Below, piece after piece: positions 9,193-19,769 of a stretch of DNA of 22,800 bases. The translations under genes and the position numbers were made by a program. The DNA comes from Thermomucor indicae-seudaticae. Lineage: Eukaryota > Mucoromycota > Mucoromycetes > Mucorales > Lichtheimiaceae. Numbering within the stretch: the stretch's first letter is position 1; every line of letters begins with the position of its first letter. The notes beneath the pieces are model-generated. The model was not told where the DNA came from and searched no databases. It was given only the letters and a program-made list of their open reading frames with translations. Where the stretch lies: positions 1 to 22,800 of the forward strand of contig JSYX01000576.1 in NCBI GenBank assembly GCA_000787465.1, written 5' to 3'.

Positions 9193-12100
9193 CTACTGCT
9201 GTTGTAAAAGGGGCCGAGTCCGACTAGTAGTGGATGTTATGGAAGAGCTAGATGAGTGGTGCGCAAAGAATGGAGGACGTCTCTGGTTTTCAGCCAGCTG
9301 GTCTACAGACCACAAGCAAAACTGTTCAAGACGGTCGCGGATAATGTCTTTGGTCATGGGTTTGCTCAAGATATCGTCGAATGCGCCAGCTAATTGCACT
9401 GTTCGCTCATATGCTGTAACAGCAATGATAGGCGTGTCCCGGTTAATGTTATTCGTTGACTTTATCATACGTGCCGCAGCTTCACCGTCGACTATAAGAC
9501 AGATCAAGGTTAGATGATAGTCAAGTAAGCAAAGTTTCAAGATCGACTTACTAATAGGCATCCGGATATCCATAAAAATTATATCGAAGCGAACATCGCT
9601 CATGGCACTGCGTATAGCCTGTGCTCCGTTGCGAACAATCACACAGCGGCAGTTAAGTGTGTGCAAAATTGTCTCCAAGATTTTACAGCTGATCGGGTTA
9701 TCGTCGGCAACAAGGCAATTGAGGGGTCCAGTAGGCTTGACCGTCTCGCTGGGTTTACTAGAAACGGCGCTGCTGCCGTTTGGTCGCTGTTCCGCCAGAG
9801 GATGAGGTTGGTCAAGCATCTGTAACTGGGTATCTGCACTTCGCCGCCCAGGTGACGAGGCTGACCGCGCCCTACCCTCATGCGTTTTGGCTTTTTCAAC
9901 CGCCTTTTGTGACAATTGGCTAGTTTCGACTGATCGACGCGGAGCAACGGTCTTGGAAGACTGCGATGGAGACATTTTTATCGGTGTAGCTGGACCTGAT
10001 GCGGACGCTTCACCTTGGGTACCCGATACAGCGCACATATCAACGAGAGTACTCGATTTTCGCTGAGGCATAGCTGGTAAGGAGCGATGATTTTGCAATT
10101 TGCTGCTGTTTGGTGTGCAAGGGCTGCCATCAGAGACCGCGATACTGTCGTGCCGAATTTTGCGGATAGCATCCTCATTGGCTTTCTCGAGAACTGGTAA
10201 ATTCTTGTAGACAAATGTGCCGAATTCGTCCGCGGACATGCTGTTGTCATCCGCAGCTGCAGACTCGTGTAGACTGACAGCGCTCAAATGAAGGCCTGAA
10301 CGCTTGCTTTGGTCACTCAACGCTGTCAGATTTTCAGGATTTTGCTCTTGTATGATAGCTTTTGCCTTCTCCACTTCGGCTTTCTCATCGTCCTTCAAAC
10401 TCTCTTGTTGATGCCCTGCAGCGTCATCCAGCATTGTCGCACCACGGAGATCAAAGTAATCCGTGTCTTCCATATCTGCAGGCTGTGGGACAAATGCTGG
10501 AGACTCCGTCAAAAGTGTATCCCAATTGATGCTCCTAAAGAACGGATGGTTTTTGACTTCTTCGGCGCCATTGTATCCAAGCCGTTTTTCGGGATCTAGC
10601 GTCATGAGCCGCTCCATGAAATCGCGCGCTTCCGGGGAGATGTCGACCACGTCCTCGTGCCAATCGATACGTCTCGAGAGGATATTCTCGAACACTTTAT
10701 CCGGCGTTTCTGCGTGGAACGGCGGATAGCCATACAAAAATTCATAGCAGATCACTCCAAGTGCCCACTAGAAAGTTTGGACCGTTCAGAGCATGCCACG
10801 ATATAAGTAGCCCAAAACACTTACCCAATCGACCATAGAGTCCTGGTTAGTGCCCAAAATACTTTCCGGCGCTAGATAATCTGGAGTACCGACAGCTTTT
10901 CTTGCTGTATCGTTGCGGTCGCAGTGCATATAACCTGGTGTTGCGATACCGCGAACATCAGGCGTTCTGGAGCTCACAGCAGTCGATGCAGCAACTGTAG
11001 AGCTTTCAGCATGACTATCGCTCCGTACTGCACTCGGGCTATCCTTCTCGGGCGTTTGAACTGTTGCTCCAGATCCCGAGCTTGACATGGAGCTCCGGCG
11101 CCCTTCATCAAAAAGAAGGCTAAAGTACGAATGACGATACAGACTATTGGACGGCGTGGCTGGAAGATCGGGTGATACAGATCTTGACGGAGCTGGCGAT
11201 TTGGGCGCAGGTAACGATGACCCTGCGCTGGTCGAGCTCAACTCGTCTCGTACACGTCTATTCAAAAACCCAATTCGAGACAATCCAAAATCCGTCAGCT
11301 TTAAATGACCGTTCTGATCAATCAGTAAGTTATCAGGCTTCAAATCTCTGGAAATAGATATAGATATTAATATCGACTCATAGTTTCGTACACAGACATC
11401 GCAGGTACTTTACCTGTGTATCACGTTTCTACTGTGCAGGTAGGCTAGACCTAAAGTCACCTCAGCCAGATAGTTGCGCGCCCAGTCTTCTGGTAGACTG
11501 CCAAGAACTTTGATGAGTGCTGAGCAATCACCGCCATTCAAGTATTCCAGCACAAGGTACAGATAATCTTTCGACTGGAAGGTATAATAGAGTTTGGTCA
11601 CAAATGGACTGTCCGTCTGCGTCATAAGAATCATTCGCTCGGCTTTCACATTTGTTACTTGATTCTTGGCGATCATGTCAGACTTCTTCAAGAATTTGAT
11701 CGCATAATAGTCACCAGTCGATCTCTTCTTAGCCAAAAAGACAGATCCAAACGCGCCCTTGCTGATCGGCTTAATGATATCGAAGTCCTTAATGCTTGGA
11801 GGCGTTGCGCGAGGTGGGATGTAGGCTTGAAGCGGGGATAGCGGCGACTTGCCAGTAGATTCTGTTGAGGTACTTTGCTGGACCCCGGTGGATGAATCTT
11901 TGGAGGTTTGAGGTCGCAGACCAGGCGACCCAATTGGAGTATCAATGACCTCAGCTTCCACAATAGGTGGTGTCATTTTCTGGGTTGAGCCAGAAGCTCC
12001 AGACATCCGTTGTTTCCGGCGGTTGCACCTAGCCAACTTGTCAACGCTCTTTGTCTTTAAGGCCTTTAACTTGCTGAGCCATCCGCTATTTCCCTTTTTC

Positions 12101-15100
12101 TTTGGCTGATCCAGGACATTCTCGGTTTTTTCCTGAGGTTTTTCACTACTATCTCCATGTGTAGGAACAAATTCAGTCCAACCAGCCTCTCGCTGCATGT
12201 TCTTCTGGAAGTCCAAGCGAGCACGCTCATTGTATTCCAGTCGATCCCGCATTCGGTTGACTGCATCCACTTTACGTCTCGTTACTTCTTCGACTTCATG
12301 GATAAGAGACGTCATTTCGGGAGTATCAGCTGTGGGGGGACGCCAATAGAGGATTTGAACCATCTTCGTCTTGGATCGCGGTGACTGCAATACCCTCGGC
12401 TTCTCCTTATTTGTTACTTGGTCGGCATTCTCTGCATCCACCATCTCATCCTCATCCTCATCCTCATCCTCACTTCGTCCTGGCATGGATATACTCAACG
12501 CCACATCCAAGATATCGATGAGATCCTTGTATATCTCTATTTCAGACTTCTTTTGTTCCGCGGGGGTCAATCCGCGCTCCACAGGCAATGCATCAGCACC
12601 AAAGATAGAATCCTGGTCATCCATCGACTGCAGATGGGCACTGTCTTCAGTTGCTGATTTTTGATTGCTTTCACCATTATCTGTCGTATCGGCTTTCTCC
12701 TCTTCATATCGTACGAGTTCTGTCTTTGCAGAATCCAAAAGCTCTATAATATGCGAACGGATATCTCGCAAATTGTCGTTACAATACATGACATTCAATT
12801 CAGAGGCATGGATTTCAACGCACAGCTCGGAATGTTGCTCAAAAAAAGCAGCAACAACCCAGCGCTCACAGACATTACAAAGGACTGGTGGCAGAGACAT
12901 CAAACGTTCGGGAGACAGCATCCTTGATGAAATCATCTCTTGATCTGCTTCTTGAACACCTTCTTGCTCGTCCATGCTTACTGGAGGCAGCGCAGGTTCG
13001 CCCTCTTCGCTTTCAGCAGATAATCCGCGAGATTCTAATGCTGGTTCAGACATTGACCTGTTGCGTATGGTCAATCTACCTTCCTCATCCTCTCCTGACT
13101 GCTTTCCCTCATTCTCTCGCTGTTCTGGCTTTGAGTGAGTTGACGTTGATGGCTGCAGTTTATCAATCAAAGACCAACGACGCGGAAGAATCGGTTTGAT
13201 CACCCACATCGTGTGGCTAGGTTCGCTCGTAACTCGGTTATACATCAGCATACCTTTTCCTTCCATCTCTGTTGTCGAGCCGTCTTCTGCAATGACGTTA
13301 AACCGTACTTCAACCGTCCGGGAATCATCTGCCAGCAATTGCTCTGTTGCTTCGACAAAGGTGCGTTGATCCTCATACGCGAGATAACGGGAGATACTGG
13401 ATCCCATCACGGATTGGTTATCCACTCTATTAGCATTAAGCAAGTACTCATCAATATGGGACGCTTAGGATACCTCGACAATGGAGCTACTTACCCCACA
13501 AGCTTTAGCCAGACAGGGCTTACATATTGTATAGCCGTGGTCCCCAAGCTGAGTTCCATGATAGTCGTCATATTTTGGCTCTCTTCAGCCGCTTGCTGCA
13601 GTTGCGACGCGCTTTCGAACTGCTGTTGTTCTTTATCCTGCGTGCACACTGATATTGTTTCATCGTTTGCAGCTGTTGCTTGATCCGCGAGCTGGCTAGA
13701 AGTCGTCTGCAAATCGTCACGTCCTTCGCTACCGGCAGTAAATAATCTCTGTCTTCCAGGCCTTGTACCATCACCGTATTCGCCATCATCTGCCCTTGAA
13801 ACACCACTCACTGACTCTAGGTCAGTTGTACCACCGCCGTCCGTGTCACTCAAGGGGGCAGACGATTGTCCGCCCCAAGAGGATGCCCAAAAGCCGCGCT
13901 CAGCTTCCCACCAGTCCAATACTCGATTCAAAGCAGCCACGCCCAGCAGCAGTCGAACATACCATTCTCGGCAAGGCCATTCAGGATGACGGTCCCATTC
14001 ACTGCCTATGGATTGTATACGTGATACGAGCTCAGCACAGGCATTACTATGTTCCAAAAATACGTCCAGCGGCGTGTCCATCACGCTCTGCGCCAAGGAA
14101 ATCAAGTCTTGCAAAGTCAGAATGAACGGTGTAGGAAGATAAGAGTCTTCGGAGATAAGAGTCAGCATGTTGTTTACGTGCGAAGGCGTGCTAGTGCTTG
14201 TTGACGGTTCTACAGACGCCGTATGACCCATTTCTTCTGGAACTGGTGTATTGACTTGTGAATGGTGTCCCACCTCGTCTGCCTCTTCCTGTTCCTCAAT
14301 ATCATCAAGATCGGTTATCAAACCACGTTTTCGAGAGTCTGATGTAGCTGCTCGATAAAGACGAGACTCATAGGCCGTTTCTGGAACCCGTAGCCTCTCT
14401 GAAGCGTCGTCACTGATATTCCTGGCTTGCTCACCCTGTTGTTCAGTTCCGTACACACTTTCGTCATCTTCCCCATCGCTTTGGGACTCTTCTCCGCTAC
14501 TGATATTATGCACCCCACGCTCTAGCATTTCATCCATGTCTTCGACATACTGCAAACCTCGCTCCACGTATTCATTAAGTCCGTCGATAATGTACCGCAT
14601 CTCTGCATCACAGGCTTCCTTAGCGTATTGCAATCGGGATCGGATGGTACTCTGTACACGCATATTGGATGATCTTTCATCGTTGTCATTATTCGTGGTG
14701 CCGAATATACGGCCCAATCGAGCAAATAAACTTATCCTTAAATCAACGGGGTTATGGAACTGATAACCAATACGCGTAGAAGACCTTTTCGGTGATGGTT
14801 TCATCACGACGCTCGGGGCGGGCGATGCCCGTGTTGTTTCGGATGACGAAGTCGCGCTGTGCTCGGGTATCGAGGCTGCGTCGCCCATGGGAGCCGCTTT
14901 TAGATCATTCTCATCTACAGATGTCATGCATCGACGGAAACTAGGCCTGGAGGACATGTTTGGCTTGCCTGATGTCTCGTGCCTATTCTCAGTGGATGAC
15001 GCATGGTCTTCACTATGTGGTTTATGTGTAGGTCCAGTGTAGTTGCTTGCTTCTTGGCTACTATGTCTGCGCCATTCTGGAAGATGGAATCGTTTCGGAA

Positions 15101-18032
15101 ACGCGTAATGTTCTACGTTCGCTTTCACTGTATTCCACCAGGAAGACAATCTGTGGTCCACGGGAGGCTGCTGATCGGTGTTCGTTACAGGCTTTGCGTC
15201 GTTATCGGCCGATACACATGGTCCGGTATTGCCATTGTACTCTGTGGCAGTAGATATTGATCCACATGATCGACGACGTGCGATTTCAGCCGCTTTCAAC
15301 ACTTTGTATTCCTCTAGCCAGTCGACCCAAGGTATACCGTTGACAATATTCATTTCCTCTACTCTGTGCAAATCATCACTGCGTTTATCTGCATAATCGT
15401 CGCCGAGTCCAGCTCCTTCGTCGCTAGTCACCAATATGGTAGGCATGGGTCGATTATGCTCTCGATAACGAGAAATGCGCGCAGTCCGCCGTCGCGATAC
15501 AGGTGATGATTCATCGTCGCCTTTTGTTCTTGTAACCCTAAGCGAACACCATCTTTTGATTTTTGCTGACCGAGACAAATATAGCTTTTTGGCATACGAT
15601 TGGTCTGAAAGAGATCCTCGACGAAACGAAATGACTGAGGAAGTGTCTGGTATATCATGCCAACTCCGTTCAGATACTGTTAAATAATAATCGTCAGTTC
15701 GCAAATTTCAATAGGGATATTACTTCAACCTACCATCCAGGTAAAAGCTTCGTCGAAAGTAATCACCACGCTGGTCATTTTCCCAGAGGGTCATTTCAGG
15801 TGTAGAAGTACTTTCGTGGACGGGAACTGTCTGAGCATGGAGCCCGGACGTAATCGACTCATTCCTGCCAGTCATTGGATTCAATAAAATGCCTGGATAG
15901 ACCGGTTGCTGTAACGTATCCCCCATACGCTCATCATCATCGATGGATAGCGCAACCGAATGTCGATCGTCTTCTCTCACTCCCGACGCTTCTTCGTCCA
16001 TATATATGGTATCGGCACGACGCATGTCAATGCCGCTGCTGTCATTCAAATCTATCTCGACCACATCTCTGTCTGCTTCTGTCGCTTGGCTTTCGGGTGT
16101 TCCAAAACGGCCACTATTTTCTGGCGTTGACTGAATTGATAGTCGACTGTTTACGTTTCTCTTTCCTGACAGTTGTCGTTGGTGAAGCGTTAAAAGTGCT
16201 TGTTGATAAGCTGAAAGACCGGGTAGACTGCCTTTGCTCGATTCAGATAATGGGCTACGACCACCCGACGGCGAGCGTACATGGCCCCCTGCTGGTGGAG
16301 CATCTGCAACGGGATTTGGCGAGTTCCCGCTCACGATATTGGCTAGTTCGGCATTAGAAAGGTTTTTCAAAATACTCATCGACGACCGGCGTCTAACCAT
16401 GCGATGTGTGCCCTGAATATTACTGCTGCTCGATGTTGCTGGGATCAACTGTGGCGAGGAAGAAAAAGAGTCATACCTTACAGTAGACTTGCCTGACGTC
16501 GGATAACCAAAACGATATAAGGACGCATCCTAAAGACGTGCTTGTGTTTTACACATACCTGTTGTTGATGTAGGAAACAGTAAAGGGCTCCCCATTCGTG
16601 GAGACTGAAGCAGCCGCGGCGATGACATTGGTGAGTAATATTGCTCGTCTGTAAGACCGCTAGCATCGGTTACAATTGACGAAATGGACGATGTCCGGCG
16701 CTCACGATACCGCGGATCGTAGGCTTGACTGCTACTGCTTTGTCTCTTGTAGCCTCCACTAAACCATTGGTAAGACGAACCACTTTGGGTGTCGGTGGAA
16801 GTAATCGAAGCAATATCCTCTGCATCCGTCATATTATTCTCTGTAAATGAAAACCTTTTCCTCGAAGAAGACGATAGATTTTTATCTCCAGGCGCCGACG
16901 CGAGCTCGACTACTGAAGACGCTGACGACGTATTTCCAGATTCTAGAGGAGACGAGCGCTTATCTCGTAGTCTAGATATTGAGCCAGATCGATTCATCAA
17001 GGATGTTGCTAGCGGCGACGCTCGTGCTGCTGTGTTCGGGTTATCGGCTATAGACGCAACTTCGGACGGATGGTCTATAGGACGCTTTATGGTCAATGTT
17101 TTCGGCGAACCGACTGGAGAACATGACAAGGGTGAAGACGTCGACGTGCCTATCGCAGCAGAATGCACTGCTGAAGATCCTTCTGCGCAAGAACTCTTCC
17201 GACTTTTGCCAGATCGTATGGCTTCCGGGAAATTGGCAATAGCAGCTGGGGTACTTGGAGTGCTTTGTCCATCATAACTTGCAATGTTCTGCATAGTAGG
17301 ATGATGCGATAGCGGTGACGGTGATGGCGGAGGTAGGGAGGGTGAAGATGAAGATGCACTGGCGTCGATCCAGCTAGCTCGCTTTGATTTGACCATATAC
17401 TTTCCTCCACTTCCCGCGGGTGGACTAGGATATCTTGGCGAAAACTGGGTATGCTGTGCTGCAGAACCGGATGCCTGTTGTTGTGCTTGCGTGGAGCGTG
17501 AGCCCGTCTGATATGGGTATGACGACGACGCAACTAGGTGAGTTACAGGCGTCTCGTTTTCGCTTCCAGGGCTGCTGCTGTACTCGAAATCGGAAAATGC
17601 AGTTCGTTTCTGCTGTGGGAAAGAGGAAGCCAGACCCGGTTCGGTACCAGTGGGTGAGTTTTGTGCTGATTTGTGTGCTGTGGGAGGGAGCTGTGATGAC
17701 GCTTTGTATGGGCTATGTTGCCGTGAAGAACTGGAATAAGGCAGATCATCACAAGAAGACGAAATTGATGAACGACTAGGTCGTCTTTTCAGTAAGAGCG
17801 GTTGCGGTATAGGTACACTACGAAGCCTGGTGGACGATGATGACGCTTGCGGGCTGTTGGTTTCCGGAGGTGACGCTTGGGAAGGACTGGCAGCAGACGA
17901 AGGTGGAGAATTAGAGCACTCGCAAGGTGTTGCTCCATCAGATGACGAATTCAAGGGAGGCTGCGAACCGGCGCCTGCAGGCGATGAGGTATCTGAAGGC
18001 ATATGCATGCCGTGTTTGGTGTTGCTTTCCAT
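9193..18032 (-). CDS. RIM15: Giant Rim15/Greatwall-type kinase (PAS, C2HC zinc finger, AGC kinase, receiver)
   Basis: Seven exons: 18032-16559, 16492-15734, 15676-13495, 13426-11414, 11347-10825, 10767-9552 and 9491-9193, giving 2821 aa; all phases match. Yeast Rim15 (1770 aa) is much shorter. Order: about 1450 residues of Ser/Pro-rich, probably disordered sequence with a conserved [17 protein letters not shown] patch and a Trp-rich helical stretch ([20 protein letters not shown]); PAS domain about 1447-1549, split by an intron; zinc finger C1655-x2-C1658-x11-H1670-x3-C1674; acidic/coiled segment; kinase from about 2017 with the GAFGSV loop, AIK Lys2049, IHRDLKPDN (Asp2144), DFG (Asp2162), about 140 residues of Ser-rich insert, GTPDYLAPE (2296 on), then [10 protein letters not shown]; receiver domain 2664 on with DD2672-2673, FMD Asp2717, AVTAY Thr2748 and LSKP Lys2766, all intact. 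By family knowledge this kinase acts below PKA/TORC1 in starvation and quiescence and phosphorylates endosulfine (Igo-type) PP2A inhibitors. Convergent with antizyme. Confidence 0.93.
12442..12473 (-). repeat. Hexanucleotide repeat coding for Glu-Asp
   Basis: Tandem TCATCC units on the plus strand encode an alternating Asp/Glu run ([11 protein letters not shown]) in the linker between zinc finger and kinase of the RIM15-like protein. It is an in-frame, probably length-variable, coding microsatellite. Confidence 0.75.
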
Positions 18033-19157
18033 GGAAAGCGTGGGATATGGTTGTCAAACGGGGTCTGCTCAATTCTTCCAAAATGGCTCGAGCTCTGCGA
18101 ATTCCTTGACCCTGATGGGTTACGAAGGTTTGTTTTTCATTTTCCGACTTACCAATGTCTCATTGCAAACTACGGTATTCTTCGACTTTTGTTTCGGACA
18201 ATTGGCCTTTAATGACAAATAGTATTATTGGATTGGTATTTTCCAGTGGCTGTCTCAGTTACATATTACCTCGCAGCACTATTAAGAAATGCTCGCCAAC
18301 GAATCGGATATATTCATCGTACTTTCAGGATAACGATTTCATTAGGACTGAGACTGGACTCAAAGTGTCCTTTGGAACCACCCAACTACGCCAGCGGGTG
18401 GTGCTTGGTCGACTATCGTCAATGCCGGTTTTGAAGTGACTTTTCTCCTTCCTTCTATCAGAAAGAAGCCGCATGTTTTACAGGATGAAGGATGCAAATG
18501 CGGCGAACAATCGTCCCGGGAAAAAGCACAAACAATTCTCTGCTATCTAGACCAGTCTGAAACCACGGTTCTCAATCAAGGTTTTGCTCTCTACAAAAGA
18601 GTAATGGGACACTTGGCGAGATCAGCCACCGCGAAACACTCAGTTTATCTGGTTAGCTTTGCTTTGCTTGGCGGGCGCCCGAATGGCGCGACCCATTGGC
18701 AATCATCAATGAAAACGGCAATGTTCTGCTCAACATTACCTTGGAAAACGAGAAGGAATTCCAGAACGCCCGCTTCCCGTTTGCGAGACACAGCAATATA
18801 AGTTAAAAAGTGTTAAGAGGCCAGAGATTAGATCCTGGATATAGTCGCCGGCCCATCCTATCATGATTTGAAGAACTATCGTGCAGGGAGTCTCGTATTC
18901 CCCCTTTTTCCATAAGGAAGGAATAACCAACTAAGATGTTCGTGTGACCCGAATGCTTAAACATGCTCCCATTTAACTTTAGCATTGCTGGCATTACGGT
19001 TAATCATTTGTCGTCAAGACACCCTTTTTGTAGCCAGAATACCGTCGGAGGTTTCAAGCCAGGATATTACATAAGCAACGGGGTATTTTCCATTTTGTTT
19101 GCTGTCATGTTGCCATTCGTTACCTTTCTTTCCGTCATCGTAATTTGAAGACGGGGA
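18033..19157. other. Intergenic region upstream of the kinase and DUF3605 genes
   Basis: About 1.1 kb between two divergent genes, presumably holding both promoters. I see no gene I can support. Short plus-strand open stretches (18228-18434, 18436-18801 and, in a third frame, 18657-18806) look partly coding-like but lack a start, a splice pattern or a known domain. Confidence 0.4.
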
Positions 19158-19687
19158 ATGCCGCCCAGCATTGGAGACACGGAAGAGTTTTATGGCGATC
19201 AGGTCCATGATTGGCAAGAGATCTGCCACCTTGTCTGTGAGTAACAACAAGAGGTCGGGGAACCCGCGCTTATATGTCGGAAAACTTACTGGGGGAAACA
19301 GCCACGAACCAGATCAAATTGCTTCGCCGCAACTATGAAGGCCAGCGAGTGTATCGTCAATGGATCAACGACACGCTCGCAAAATACGGCAGCATTGAGG
19401 ACTATTTATTGACTGAAAAGCTTAAATTTCCTCCGGCTGATGAAGGATCAGACAGACCGCCTGTGATTGTGCTGCCAAACGACTTTCCGTACTCCGTAGA
19501 GCCAGGCGTTGAACACATCTTGATCTGGTCCCAGACTCCGTTAAAAGAGTCATATGTTGTAGAAATTTTGGAAGAACGTTACGGAAGTAGCAAATGGGAA
19601 TGGGTGTACTTTGTGAATCCTCCGGAAACCCAGAGTGTACGTCGCCTCCCGCACGTGCATGTCTTTATGCGTCCTAGAGCCACTTGA
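19158..19687 (+). CDS. DUF3605 family protein (N-acetylglucosamine-induced protein 1-like)
   Basis: Two exons, 19158-19236 and 19302-19687, joined in phase 1 across a 65-bp intron (GTGAGT...AAACAG with CTTAC branch), give 154 aa. The C-terminal half has the family hallmark: LPNDFPYSVEPGVEHILIW, then WEWVYFVNPPETQSVRRLPH and VHVFMR. The N-terminal part (HDWQEICHLV, then a Leu/Arg-rich helix and YGSIEDYLLTEKLKFP) matches the usual entry of DUF3605 proteins. Fungal members are often called N-acetylglucosamine-induced protein 1; the biochemical role is not known to me. An internal ATG at 19274 lies in the intron and would drop the conserved N-terminal helix, so the spliced start is preferred. The next gene begins only 82 bp downstream on the same strand. 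Confidence 0.85.
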
Positions 19688-19702
19688 CAGTAGACCACGT
19701 AT

Positions 19703-19708
19703 AATAAA
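19703..19708 (+). terminator. Polyadenylation signal AATAAA
   Basis: AATAAA lies 15 bp after the DUF3605 stop and 61 bp before the proposed start of the RABL6-like gene. It is the likely 3' signal of the first gene, and shows how compact this tandem pair is. Confidence 0.5.
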
Positions 19709-19769
19709 ATTTGGAACACAGACCGCAAAATGGTTCCACCAGAGCGTTGAGCAAACAGCGCCCACCTTA

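Noticed and set aside
12371..12664. Plus-strand Ser-rich open frame within the kinase gene
   Set aside because: It is the antisense of the acidic Glu/Asp repeat in the RIM15-like coding exon; the Ser run comes from the hexanucleotide repeat.
13491..15704. Independent gene from 15704 to 13491 (737 codons)
   Set aside because: Its ends fall exactly at phase-matched splice sites, and the PAS domain continues across the 13494-13427 intron, so it is an internal exon of the kinase gene.
16789..17277. Plus-strand open frame of 162 codons
   Set aside because: Antisense shadow of the Ser/Pro-rich first exon of the kinase gene, where codon bias keeps the opposite strand open.
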